From NCBI GenBank assembly GCA_021186555.1, contig JAJKFL010000013.1, forward strand, positions 42,360,644 through 42,424,643: a stretch of DNA of 64,000 nt, written 5' to 3'. This document shows, piece after piece, positions 49,146 to 59,765 of the stretch (positions within the stretch are counted from its first letter, which is position 1; every line of letters starts with the position of its first letter). The notes beneath the pieces are model-generated. The model did not search any database, was not told the origin of the DNA, and worked only from the letters and a program-made list of their open reading frames with translations. The position numbers and the translations under genes were made by a program. This stretch comes from Reticulitermes speratus (taxonomy: Eukaryota; Arthropoda; Insecta; Blattodea; Rhinotermitidae).

Positions 49146-52100
49146 GTCAGTTTCACATTGTTGAAGTTACACTAAGTATCATATCACTGCATACATAATA
49201 CTCAGAAAAATAAGGAGAGTGTCTCTCACAGAGCCATTAACCTGGAATGATTTCTACTTTGAGAAACTTCTCACCTCTGATACTGAAAACCTTGTGAATG
49301 TATGGAATGCCAGGGCTCCAGTATGATTTGGGGCCCACATTAAATGTAGTATGTCTTGCCAGTTTTATATGGTACGTCTGGGTAATGGAGTGTACCCTGC
49401 AGACCCCAATCTTATAATTAAATTTCTGGCTATGTTGACGTGAACTGAGTCTCAGAAAGGTGAGTAGACAATAACCGAAGCACTGGCCACAAGAAGTTGC
49501 AAAAATAATCTATAATCTCTAATTTGCAATCATTTCAGCTTGTAGAATAAAAGATACGAAAATGTCTTCCTAAAATTTGTAAACCGAGTAGAATTTTCCT
49601 AGACTGAACAGTTCTCTATTTCTTTTGTTTCAGTAGAACCATAGTGACTCGTTGCCCCACCACCAAGTTTGTCTTTCCACCATATGTTAGCAGTCACAGG
49701 AAATTAGAGTAGAGTAGACGAGTACAGGAGAGGACAGTACAGTACAGTACAGTACAGTAGGGTGGGCACTGCAGTGCCCCTTGCACCTCGACCGTTTCCA
49801 ATCTTTTGTGCAACCATTTGCTTAAGCATTCAGCAGCCCTGTACTTTGAACAGAGTGCAGTAGTTTGCTTACGGAGATGTTAGCAAAGTTACCTGGTTTC
49901 AGGAAATGATGGCCCAGGTAATACTGTACTGCCAATGCCTCAGTCACAAGGAACATATGAGGCTGTTTCAGATGCCTGTTCGCATCCATCACACCCAGGA
50001 CTGTCTACCAGCCCCAATATAAAGGGATGTCCTTTTAAATGACAGTGTCCTGTTGGCAGTCCTGTCATTGTTCTATAGGAAATTAAAAAAATTTGTCTGG
50101 TTTTCTCCCATGGAATAATGTTCATGCCCGATGTGAAAAGCATCTGATTGGTTCACAAGTTGAAATGACACACACAATATGGTGATATCACAAGCCTGTG
50201 TTTTTGGCTTATGTAAGAACAGCAGACTAAACAATAGTTTCTTCAAGCTAGTGTTTCCAGACTTTTATATTTCTCGTTGAATAAATTTAGTGCCTTATTA
50301 AGTTACATGTATGAAAAAGTACAGAATTTAGACACACGTACATCCACTAAGAGGAAGCAGCAAATTAGGCACTGTGATTAGGAAATTAACCCAGCTCTTT
50401 ATTCAGATTTTCTGCCAACATAAATCATTAACCAGATCACATAAGTTAAGAGCCTTGCTTTTTGGTGATTTGCTGATCACTGTGCTGAGATGTAGAATGC
50501 TTTGAGCATATACCTACCCATTCTAAAATGCCCTAATGGTGTAGTGGTTTGGCATAAGGAAAACTTTGCATTCATGCTTTGTCTTTTCTAAACAATTTTT
50601 GAATCATTACGTATGTAAGCTACTGCAACTAACGTTTGAATTCACTTTGTTCCATGCTACACAAGGTAAAGGGTGAGGAAGAAATTTTATGTCTTTTTCA
50701 TGTGGAAATTTTGATATGTGTACAAAGAGGAGCATCCTGTGTATGTGTTTATGAATAGCAACTAAGACGCATTGGATGATACAGAAAAATGTATATGCAG
50801 CCTGCCACTTGTTACCTTTTGGCTCACGGAGTTGACCGTTATGGTCCCCAGGAATTACTGTATTTTTCGTGGCTGGCACCAAAATTTTACATGTCTTTCA
50901 GTTCTGATCTGTACTTTTTTTTATTATGGTACACAGTACTAGCATCTTTCTTGCTGTATGGAAGTAATATAGTCAAAAATGGCTTAAAAGTCATCTGTCT
51001 TGCTTTGAAGGCATCGCTGTTACTTTTTAATAGGCAATGGTTTTGATACCGAAAGCTGTGTCTGGCATTTTATGCACACAGTGAAAAAAATGGGAAGTTT
51101 GTCTATCATGTCACGATATCTGTCATTCCACATTTTAACATTTCATTTAACATTTTCATGACATTTTGTATTTGGAGTTCTGTTAAAATTTGTTGACGTA
51201 TTACAATTTTTGGTTAAAATCTGACAGCAGTTACAGACAATTTACCCAAAGGTCTCATATTCTTGTGCACACCTTGTATGTACAACACCCAAAAAACAAA
51301 TGGGAGCAAAAAATGCTTGGAAAAAAGCTTGTAGAAAAAAATGAAACACATTTTATATGCAGTATGCTCTTTCTTCAGGTACTGCAGTTTTTGATATATC
51401 TGCATGCTGTGTCATCTTCTAACTCCAGAACTTTTGGCTTATCTGCCTCATCTGTTTTGCTGTGCTTTTATAAGAGAGTATCAGACATTAGCATTCAGCA
51501 GATGAGAATCTGCATGCAATAGCAGAGTGAACATGTCATAATTTTTGCACTGTGCATGTATTTTCTACCTTGCATCTTGATTATTTTGTCACTCTGAGGT
51601 ATAGCTAAGATAACTGACAGGAGAAATTCATGTTATTTTCTTCTCGAAGTGTAACATAATCATATCACATGAGGTTTCATTAATTTTACACTTTGAATAA
51701 TAGAAGTAAATGCTAAAGGCTTGTATATCATCACATGAATAATATAACACTGATTGAATAGTACAATGGGCTGAGTGCTGCTTTGGTAGATAATGTTGCT
51801 TTGATGCAGCGGAGGGATGGAACGCAAGATCAGGGGAACTCAGCTTGCCATGATCCTCCTTTGCGGCATGCTGGAACAATGACCACCTTGAGCACCACCA
51901 CCAATTTGCAGCAGCCAGTTAAGTGGCTGAACTCACAGAGTATGCAGGTACACTGTAACAGCTAATTCTTAACTAGCATTGAATAGGACACATTTTTTAA
52001 CGAATTTTAGAAATAATGTGCCTTTTTGCAATTTCCAATCTGGTGATGTAATTACTTACTTGATACTTGTTTGTGCATAAGATATTGTTGCTTCTGGCCC

Positions 52101-55100
52101 CCCCCCCCCCCCCCTCATTTTCAGCCTAATGGTTGCATCATTGCATGTGGGTTTGTATTTGATGAATCTGCTGGATTAGGGATTTCTTAGCTGTCACTTT
52201 CTTTGTCTGTCATCCATTCCATCACTGTTGATATGAAACAAAGTGTGTTCCTTTAAGGCAAACGTTCATAATTCCAATTTGGGCACTTTATATTAATTTG
52301 TAAAATCTTTACAAAGGTTGTTGAGAAAGCTTCAATTTCGTGAAACAAAGCTCTGTGACAGTCATACTTTACATAAAGTGTAAATTGATTTGTGCCCATA
52401 CATTAAACATTCCTTGACTGATTTTGATGAAATTCATTATGGTAAGATGCCCAAGTATTGTGATTGAGGAGTCGTGAGTTGTATGAAAATTGGTGCAATG
52501 AAAGGCATACTTCATAGTGGCATAAATGCAATTTTGGCTGTAGCTTCTATATTTTTTGTCTGATTTGGACACATTTTGGTGCAGGAGGTATGTACAGACA
52601 GTTATTGAGTGTTTGCAAGTTTTGTGAAAATTAGAGCAGAGATAGCCATGGTTCATTTACTGACATAAATGAATTTCTGTCCATACTTTCCACATTTATT
52701 GTCCAGCTTTGGTGAAATTTGGCATAAGAGATCTGCACAAAGGCTGTTGAGCACTTTGTGAAAATCAGCACAGGGAAGGCCATACTTCTCTTATGGGTGC
52801 AAATGAAATTACCATTTGTGTGCGTACGATCAGTGGCGGACTGGGTCTAAAAATATTGGTTGCCAGGAGACAAAGGGGGCCCACCCACAACTATAAGGCT
52901 ATAATTTAATTTTTATAAGAAATAAATAAAATTTTCAAAAAATACATAAGTGGAAAAAAGGTACAATTAAAATTTTTGCGAAATAAATGTATATTTTTTA
53001 GTAATTACAGTGTACATATATTGTACATATTACTGGCAGTATACAGTAGATACTAAATGTAAATACAGATTGTTATAATTGAATTTTTAATATTTTTTTT
53101 TTATTTTAATAAATGGTGGATTTTATTAAATTTTTTTTTATTATAATAGTAAAGCAACGTAAATTTTAGTTGCAACAGTAATAATATTGGAACTTCTATT
53201 ATATTTTCAAGCTACTAAAAGGTCATTAACATTTTTAACATATTGTCTAATGTTTAAGGGGGCCCACCTGCCATCGGGCAAGCTGACACCCTGGCCAGTC
53301 CGCCACTGCGTACGATGTAACACCGTGATATTTTGAATGTTATGAATGCCTAGGTAAAATCTGTACTACATCATGGGTTACACTTGTAGTCTTGTTAAGT
53401 ACTAATGTCATTGTCACCTGGCTGTTAAATTCTCATTTTGCATGATGATAAGGCTGAAGGACTGCACCCCACTTTCGTTACATCTGAGTGTGCCATGTGT
53501 GGGACCATTTATTTTTAATAGCAACATTTTATTCCCATTTATTTTTCTGTTTTCTTGCATAGGATATCAATACTGTCCTCAAAAGCCCTTATAACAGAGA
53601 TGGGCATTATGTCAACACAGCCATAAAAGAAAGTGATGCGACACAAATTGCTCGTACATATGGCCTGGATACAAGCTTATATACCCCAAACAACACTGAG
53701 TGTGCCTCAATGTCAAGATCATATGAAGCCTTGAATGCCTGGAGATCACCAGACACAACTGGCAAGGCTGACTGGTTGCAAGAAGTATCATGTGGAACAG
53801 TTCACTTCACTGCCGCATATTTCCAGAAGAACAAAAAGTGAGCCTTGTTTAACATTCAACATGTTAATGTTTATATTGTCAGATATTTTTAAACATTGTG
53901 GCAATAGATACAATTAAAATTCCAAACATTGGTTACTATTTTGGAACTTGTAATTGTAACTGGGATATTAATGGAAAAAGTATGATGACCTCTGCCATTC
54001 ACCCTCATGAATTCAGTTGGCTTATGACTGGATTGAATGAGAAGCGTTTTCTGTTTAATGTAATAATGAGGTTTTAGGGTCCACAAGACGGGCAGTTTCT
54101 TGAGTAGCTGAATAATTGCTATATTAACTATTCAAGGAAGAACGTGTACTATGGAATTAGTTTCTTTTTTTTGATGGCATTCATAAATATGATTGACATA
54201 GAGCAGCAAATGGGTTGCATTTATGAGTTCTGTTGTCTTAATGTATTTGTTACAGGTTGCTTGTACACATTAACAAAGTGGAAAATCTTCCTCCAAAAGG
54301 TGAACATTATACATACAGTGTTGTTGTCAAGCTGATAATTTTGCCATCAGATAAGCCAGTACGTGTGAGCAGAATATATAAAAATGATTTGGATCCTGAA
54401 ATTGAAGAGGACTTTGAATTTTCTGTTAAGCATCCTCATGGTAAAGTTCTGCGACTTTCATTGTATGATGCAGATCATCAAGGAAAATACGATGCAATTG
54501 GGCATGCACTCTTTTACTTGGAAGATGTGCTGTCGGGACATTCCAGAAATTATGCAATGAGACTGTATAAACAATCACAGGTCAGTAACTGTTCACTTTG
54601 TGGCCATCTCAAAGAATATGGACAGCAATATGTGTATCAGCCATGTACCACAATGAGCATTCAGTTACTGCATTTTCAGCCTTCCCATCCACTGCACGAT
54701 GTCGCATTACAAAATGTGCTGCCTATTTCATGGGTATGAAACATGCTTATGTCAGGCTTTGCCATGTCTGATTTTACTTCATACTCACTGATGAAACTTT
54801 GCCCCATACACAAGTTAAAGGCTAATGTTTACAGGCAGAATATCATATAATGAAAAATAATTACAGCAATTTATTTCATCAGAGAAATTTATCTGTAAGC
54901 ACACATATTTTATTTGTATCAAGCATAAATTGGTAGATTAATACTGGTCTTCTATTTGTAAACAAATCAGTTCCATTTTATAGACTTTGCTGTTTGGATG
55001 GACTGGCAGGCCTCGCATCTATGTCTGTAACGTCTGTCGTGTTGTTGTGTACAAAGGCTGCATCATAGCCATAGAGATTCAGCCAGTTTTGTCTTGGGAA

Positions 55101-58100
55101 GATTCCTTAAAATGGAAGCATTGTCACTGCATTATGTCCCTTATGCTAAAGCAGTGGCATTCTTCATACAAGAATATTGAGTCCTCCCCTTTAAAAATAG
55201 TACATTCATTGATTAATACAAGGTGGTGCACTGAGAAAATACATTAAGTATTTTAAAATGCCTGTATTGTCGAGGTGCATGTAAGGTTAATGAATAAGTA
55301 TGCTCATGATTCATTCATTCTGTAGTCTGTCTTACGACAGGTCCGTAGCCTCTTCCAAAGCGAGTTCTCCACAGGGTGCGATCTAGTGCTTCCTCTTTCA
55401 ATTTCCAGTATCTCTTCTTTTCCTTAAGGTCATCCAGTAGCTGCTTACGTCTTCTCCCTCGTCGTCCCGTCATTTCTATCCTTCCTTCTAACGTTCCTTC
55501 AATCACGTGTTTCAGAAGGCAGTTTCTACGCAAGATGTGACCAATCCAGTTAGCCTTTCTTCTTTTTATTGTATGTACGATATTCCTCTCCTCCTTGACT
55601 CTGTATAATACTTCTTCATTTCTCACACGATCGGTCCAACTGATCTTCTCCATTCTTCTCCAGCACCACATTTCAAAACTTTCCAGATACTTCTGATCTA
55701 CTTTCCGAAGTGTCCACGTTTCAGCACCATACAAAGCTATGCTCCAAATGTAGCACTTTACTAGTTTCTTCCTTAAATTTAATTCCAGTTTGCTGGTGAA
55801 AAGATTTTTCTTCTTGTTGAATGCTGCTTTTCCATGGCAATTCTGGATTTAATTTCACGTGTACACCTTGCATCACATGTTATCATGCTACCCAAATAAT
55901 TGAAATATTCCACATTCTCCAATTGTTTTTGATCTATCAAATTTTCATTGGGGATGGTTGCCTTGAGATTTTCATTACTTTAGTTTTTCCCACATTCATT
56001 TCCATTCCATAGCGTCTTCCAATTTCAATTAGTCTATCGATCATGCCCTGTAGCACCTTTTCTTCCCTAGCCAGCAGCACAAGGTCATCTGCATATTTCA
56101 CAGTGCGAATTACTTGTCCTCCTATTTTGAAGTCTCCAAACCCTTCAAGAGCTTCCTTGGTAAGGTACTCGCTGTATAAGTTGAATAGAATCGGTGACAA
56201 GCAGCAACCTTGTCTAACTCCTCTTCCAATCTTCACACTTCTCGTCTCCCTTGGTCCAGTCTTATTTTGACACTCTGTTCCATGTACAGTTTGCTGATCA
56301 ATCTTCTTTCGCGCCAGTCATGCTCATGATTAAGTTACCAAATACTTCCTGCTACACTGAATATTTTAGAGGTGCCTAAAAATAATTTATAAATTCTGAG
56401 GTCAGTTACACCTTTTTGTTAACTGTCTTTTGTAATGTTGTTGTTACTCTCCCATAAATGTAGTCTAATCCAGTCCTCTGAATTTCTGTGTCACTGTGTG
56501 TGCTTGTTTTGTTTCTGTCATGTATTCTAAATGCTTTAACCCATTCAAACATAATCTTGTTAGTGACCCTAACAGTAATAGGTGAGAAATACACAGCATG
56601 TCCATTATTATATTGTATGCTTCCAGTTCATTCCTCTGAAGTCGCATTCTTAATCGTTTCAAACAGAAGTGTAACATTTAGTTTGCATACAAAGTCTGAG
56701 CAAGTGAATGAGGAGGTGTAGAAATTGTCATACTCTGAGCTACTAAAACATAATCCTAGTCTAAAAAGCTCAAGCATTGCATGTTGGTTAGTCATGTGAG
56801 ATAGTGAGATATGCGAAACCCCCCCCCCCCCCCCCCCCCCCCACCCCCCCCCCCGATAATGGCAGAAGTTATGCTGTGCTCTCTCTCTCTAAGTGACAGT
56901 CTTCACGTGACAAGATTTTGTGTGCCTACTCTTTAACATTGCCACTGCACAGACAAGGTCATTGGCACAAGAGTAGCAAGAATACTAATGTTGCAAGTAT
57001 GATTGTTGTAAGAGTGAAATGGAGCCTTTTCGCAGCAACAGTGCTGGACTTTGACCTGTGATTTCCATTTATTTGTAATTCATGCTGTGAAACTGACAGT
57101 CTGGCACTGGGCTAAAATATAATTTTCTAACTACATACTGCAGAGTTCTACAGACAACCTGAAAGGGTTGAAAAAATGAGTAGTGGAAATGAAAGTGGCG
57201 CACCCATAGGAATGCTTTTACATTAAGCTGAATTTGAGGATTGCTACAAACAGGTGTTACCAGTTGCCATAAGTTCCAGAATTTTTATATGAATTGTTGC
57301 AGCCAGATGTTGACCCGGGCAACGTACGAGTCAGCTTGAGCTATAAAAGGGAGATGATGATTATGCAAGTTTTGGTAATAGAGGCTTGCAATCTTCTGCT
57401 GTCTACAAATACTGCCAAGAGTAACAGGCTGACAGGTAACTGCTTGTTATTTACATCTTAAGCACTAAATGTATGTAATGGCCAGCACAGAAGTGACCTT
57501 TACATACACGATGTTTTTCTGTCATGATTTGAATATGGATTATTAACTAACTCTACGGAGCAGAGGACTTCCTGAAAGCCAATAGTCACTAGCCCATAAA
57601 TTTGTGCCTTTTTATTTTTTTCTTAAACCCAGGGTTCATCATAATGTTTGTTAGATCCCACAGTAGGGGTCATTCCTGTAAAATATTCAGCAGTAACATC
57701 TTGAAAAATGAATTGCAGTATTATACACTGTTCAAGGTCAGATTAATTTCCTGATAACAGTCACATTTTTCACCTTTCCTCTTCTTCAGATTTCCCAAGG
57801 ATTGTCCAGCTTCCTATTAAACTGAACTTGATAAACACAAGAAACTTGAATTTGAGGCTGACCTCTTTGGCTTAGTGATTGAATACAAAATGCAACCATC
57901 TGTTGTCATGCATCATGATGTTCTGCTGGCACCAACTCTGTCATCAGGGAACTGGTCCTGAAGACGAAGACAGAGATGGTCCTTGAAACGATGGTTTACT
58001 CACCATTCAACCACATGACGCAGTTGCTAGCCTGAGAATACAGTAAAACCCCTATTTAATGAATTGCTGGGGGATTAGAATATATTTCACTAATGAGTTT

Positions 58101-58654
58101 TCATTAAATGGAGGTTTTCATTAATATGGAGCTATTGTTGGGACATGAAAAAATCATCACTAAATCCGGATTTCACTAAATGCAGGAACATTAAATCGGG
58201 GTTTTACTGTATTTTATTGAATATGTAGACATTGTTTCATGAGAATGGATATAGGGTAGAATAATTTAAATAATTCTGGTTACAGAGAAATCGGGGCTTT
58301 ATTCTTGTAAACTGTATTTTTACATTTCTTGTTACAGACAAATACAACACTTACGTCAAAGTTGTATACTTTTCATGTGGTCAAAAGGTGAAATCAAGGA
58401 GGAGTGCTGTAGTTCCCAACAGCAGAAATCCAACATACAATGAGGCATTTACTTTCAAACTGTCACCAAATTTTCTGCACGACTCCTTTATTGTAGTCAG
58501 TATTATGATGAAAGGGTTACTGAGGAAGGACCTGCCAATTGGCCGCCTTGTACTTGGACCATTCCAATACACAGAGGATCGGGAGAGAACACCTTGGGGT
58601 AGAGCTCTTCTATCAGAGGAGGAAGTCACTCATTGGTTCAGAATGTACCTGTGA
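48955..58654 (+). CDS. Syt15: Synaptotagmin-15-like tandem C2 protein (N terminus not found)
   Basis: Visible coding exons 48955-49145 (tentative), 51810-51947, 53563-53837, 54256-54580, 57303-57435 and 58338-58654; the last five alone give 395 aa. C2A (VSCGTVHF to FYLEDVLS) and C2B (DPGNVRVSLSYKRE to the end) are in the usual order. The ending IGRLVLGPFQYT...THWFRMYL resembles SYT15 most closely. C2A keeps loop-3 acids (YDADHQGKYDAIG) but has lost the loop-1 Asp. C2B loop 3 (IMMKGLLRKDLPIG) has almost no acids, so Ca2+ binding is unlikely, as in SYT15. Such proteins act in membrane trafficking (family knowledge). The first exons, which should hold any transmembrane segment, were not identified. 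Other atypical synaptotagmins remain possible. Confidence 0.82.
49736..49757. repeat. (ACAGT)n microsatellite
   Basis: Short pentanucleotide array in the first visible Syt15-like intron. Confidence 0.85.
49880..50145 (-). pseudogene. LINE C-terminal fragment
   Basis: The minus strand contains 'LPTGHCHLKGHPFILGLVD' and CDGCEQASET, the Cys-rich region downstream of RNase H in R1/LOA/I-type LINEs. A stop follows VPCD. Opposite strand to the similar fragment at 6690-7075. Confidence 0.65.
51810..51947 (+). CDS. Syt15: Syt15-like linker exon
   Basis: 46 codons between TTTGATGCAG and CAG|GTACAC, phase 0 at both ends; Thr/Ser/Gln-rich linker without a domain. Confidence 0.7.
52340..52810 (+). repeat. 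Diverged tandem repeat, period about 135-145 bp
   Basis: Units begin at about 52341, 52487 (AAAATTGGTGCAATGAAAGG), 52627 (AAAATTAGAGCAGAGATAGCC shortened) and 52760 (AAAATCAGCACAGGGAAGG). Each carries a 'GATTTTGATGAAATTC'-like word. The last unit is interrupted by the hAT MITE at 52831. Confidence 0.65.
52831..53308. mobile_element. hAT MITE, 478 bp
   Basis: The ends CAGTGGCGGACTGG and its exact inverse are flanked by a perfect 8-bp duplication, CGTACGAT (52823-52830 and 53309-53316). Very AT-rich interior without coding capacity. The 8-bp duplication and CAGTGG terminus are hAT hallmarks. In a Syt15-like intron. Confidence 0.94.
53563..53837 (+). CDS. Syt15: Syt15-like exon: linker and start of C2A
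   Basis: Begins DINTVLKSPYNRDG after TTGCATAG and ends in phase 2 at GTGAGC. The last residues, VSCGTVHFTAAYFQ, are the first C2A strand. Confidence 0.85.
54256..54580 (+). CDS. Syt15: Syt15-like exon: most of C2A
   Basis: LLVHINKVENLPP through YAMRLYKQSQ. Acceptor TTACAG, donor GTCAGT, ends in phase 0. Confidence 0.9.
55312..56319 (-). mobile_element. 5'-truncated LINE with 12-bp target duplication
   Basis: A perfect ATGCTCATGATT direct repeat brackets it (55300-55311 and 56320-56331). Minus-strand orientation; the 3' end carries a short ATGAATGA-like tail rather than poly(A). The 5' end is cut off within the reverse transcriptase domain. Inserted in a Syt15-like intron, antisense to the gene. 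It keeps CpG, so it is recent. Confidence 0.95.
55315..56236 (-). pseudogene. LINE reverse transcriptase, C-terminal part
   Basis: The frame 56236-55937 holds the RT palm: GVRQGCCLSPILFNLY and the catalytic VKYADDLVLLA. The frame 55734-55315 is the region after RT (LYGAETWTLRK, 'WCWRRMEKISWTDRVRN', GHILRR). Between them (about 55735-55936) the protein continues in other frames, so at least one frameshift separates the two. It looks like the endonuclease-RT LINEs common in insects; the clade is not determined. Confidence 0.88.
56819..56854. repeat. 36-bp cytosine tract with one A
   Basis: 24 C, one A, 11 C. The longest of many C or G runs of ten or more in the window. Confidence 0.9.
57303..57435 (+). 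CDS. Syt15: Syt15-like exon: start of C2B
   Basis: PDVDPGNVRVSLSYKRE, then MQVLVIEACNLLL (strand 2 and loop 1 entry). Acceptor TTGTTGCAG, donor GTAACT, phase 1. Confidence 0.88.
58041..58209. mobile_element. pogo/Tigger-like MITE, 169 bp
   Basis: CAGTAAAACCCCTATTTAA at the left mirrors TTAAATCGGGGTTTTACTG at the right, with TA on both sides (58039-58040, 58210-58211). No coding capacity. In the last Syt15-like intron. Confidence 0.85.
58338..58654 (+). CDS. Syt15: Syt15-like terminal exon: rest of C2B
   Basis: KYNTYVKVVYFSCGQ through THWFRMYL and TGA. AATAAA signals follow at 58679, 58967 and 59047. Confidence 0.9.
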
Positions 58655-59590
58655 TAAAGAAGTTCTTTTTAATTTGGAAATAAATTCATGTAAAGAAGAA
58701 TATTCAGTCTCTTGTATTATAATTGTATAATAATATTGTAATACAGTTATTGTTTGCATTTCCTTGTTTATATATGTATAGGGGAGTTGCCATGAATGCC
58801 ACACCTATGAATGTTTGGCCATATAATTTCTGTTTGTGATATTTTACTGCTTGTGTGGCTGTTGATCTATTTCAAATGGCAAGTGTGATGGTCTCAGATT
58901 TCATTACAGAAGTAAGTTGTTGAAGTCCATATTTTATAATATTTTTTGTTATTGACAGCATTGTTAAATAAATTGTAAATACCACAACTGCACAGTGTAC
59001 TACTTCAAAAGCACATTTGTCAGCAGGAATAATGAGATACATGTGAAATAAAAGTTTTTAAAATTGTGCTTCAAAGTTGTATTCAAAAACAAATGTAATT
59101 TCATTGTATTGGACACTCAGTCAAGGCTTGCTTATGTTTTTCACTTGGAAGGATAGGTACTTTTGGTTATGTCCATTGCTGATTGTTCAGTATCTTTCAA
59201 GCTGTAAAATGTATGCATGCATTACTTTTGTTTAATTAACTACAAAATCTTACTGGACATAAAATGTGTGTTTCATTTCCCTCTGTGACTTGTTTGAAAA
59301 TGGTGCACACATAATTTGATGTAGGTCTATATGTAAAGTGGTCATTAAACTTGTCTGATCTAAGTAAAAATCGAAATGTCTCAATGTTTTTTTTTTTTGT
59401 AATTCACCCATACCAAATTTCATGAAAACCTATTCAGTGTTTGTTTCATGTGTATGGATAGATGGGCAGATGATTTTAATAGGCGCTCCACAGTGATTTA
59501 AACATGCCTAAAACTAAATAATTTGAATCCCCATACATAAAGTTCACAACCTTGTAATGTCTTGCCTGTTACCTTCCAGGTAATGAAATT

Positions 59591-59765
59591 TCACATGTTA
59601 AGCCCCATTATAGGTATTGGGTGGTCACGTTCTCTGTAATATTCGGAATAATCTGGCTTGTCGATGAAAATGCGATTTCGTAAGCGTCCTAGACTTCTTT
59701 CAGTGACGTAGTGACATTCTTTGACAAGCAGTGATTTTAAGTTATGACAGTATTCTCCAACCATC
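59591..59765 (-). CDS. FBXL15: FBXL15 terminal exon
   Basis: MVGEYCHNLKSLLVKECHYV through PIPIMGLNM and TGA; acceptor CTTTTCAG. The ECHYVTERSLGRLRNR block matches the human C-terminal CHHVAEPSLSRLRKR. Confidence 0.92.

Noticed and set aside
50789..51046. Hydrophobic frame (YFFLLWYTVLASFLLYG) as the missing Syt15-like transmembrane exon
   Set aside because: It lies between the tentative upstream exon and a linker exon whose phases already join, and lacks good splice sites in frame.
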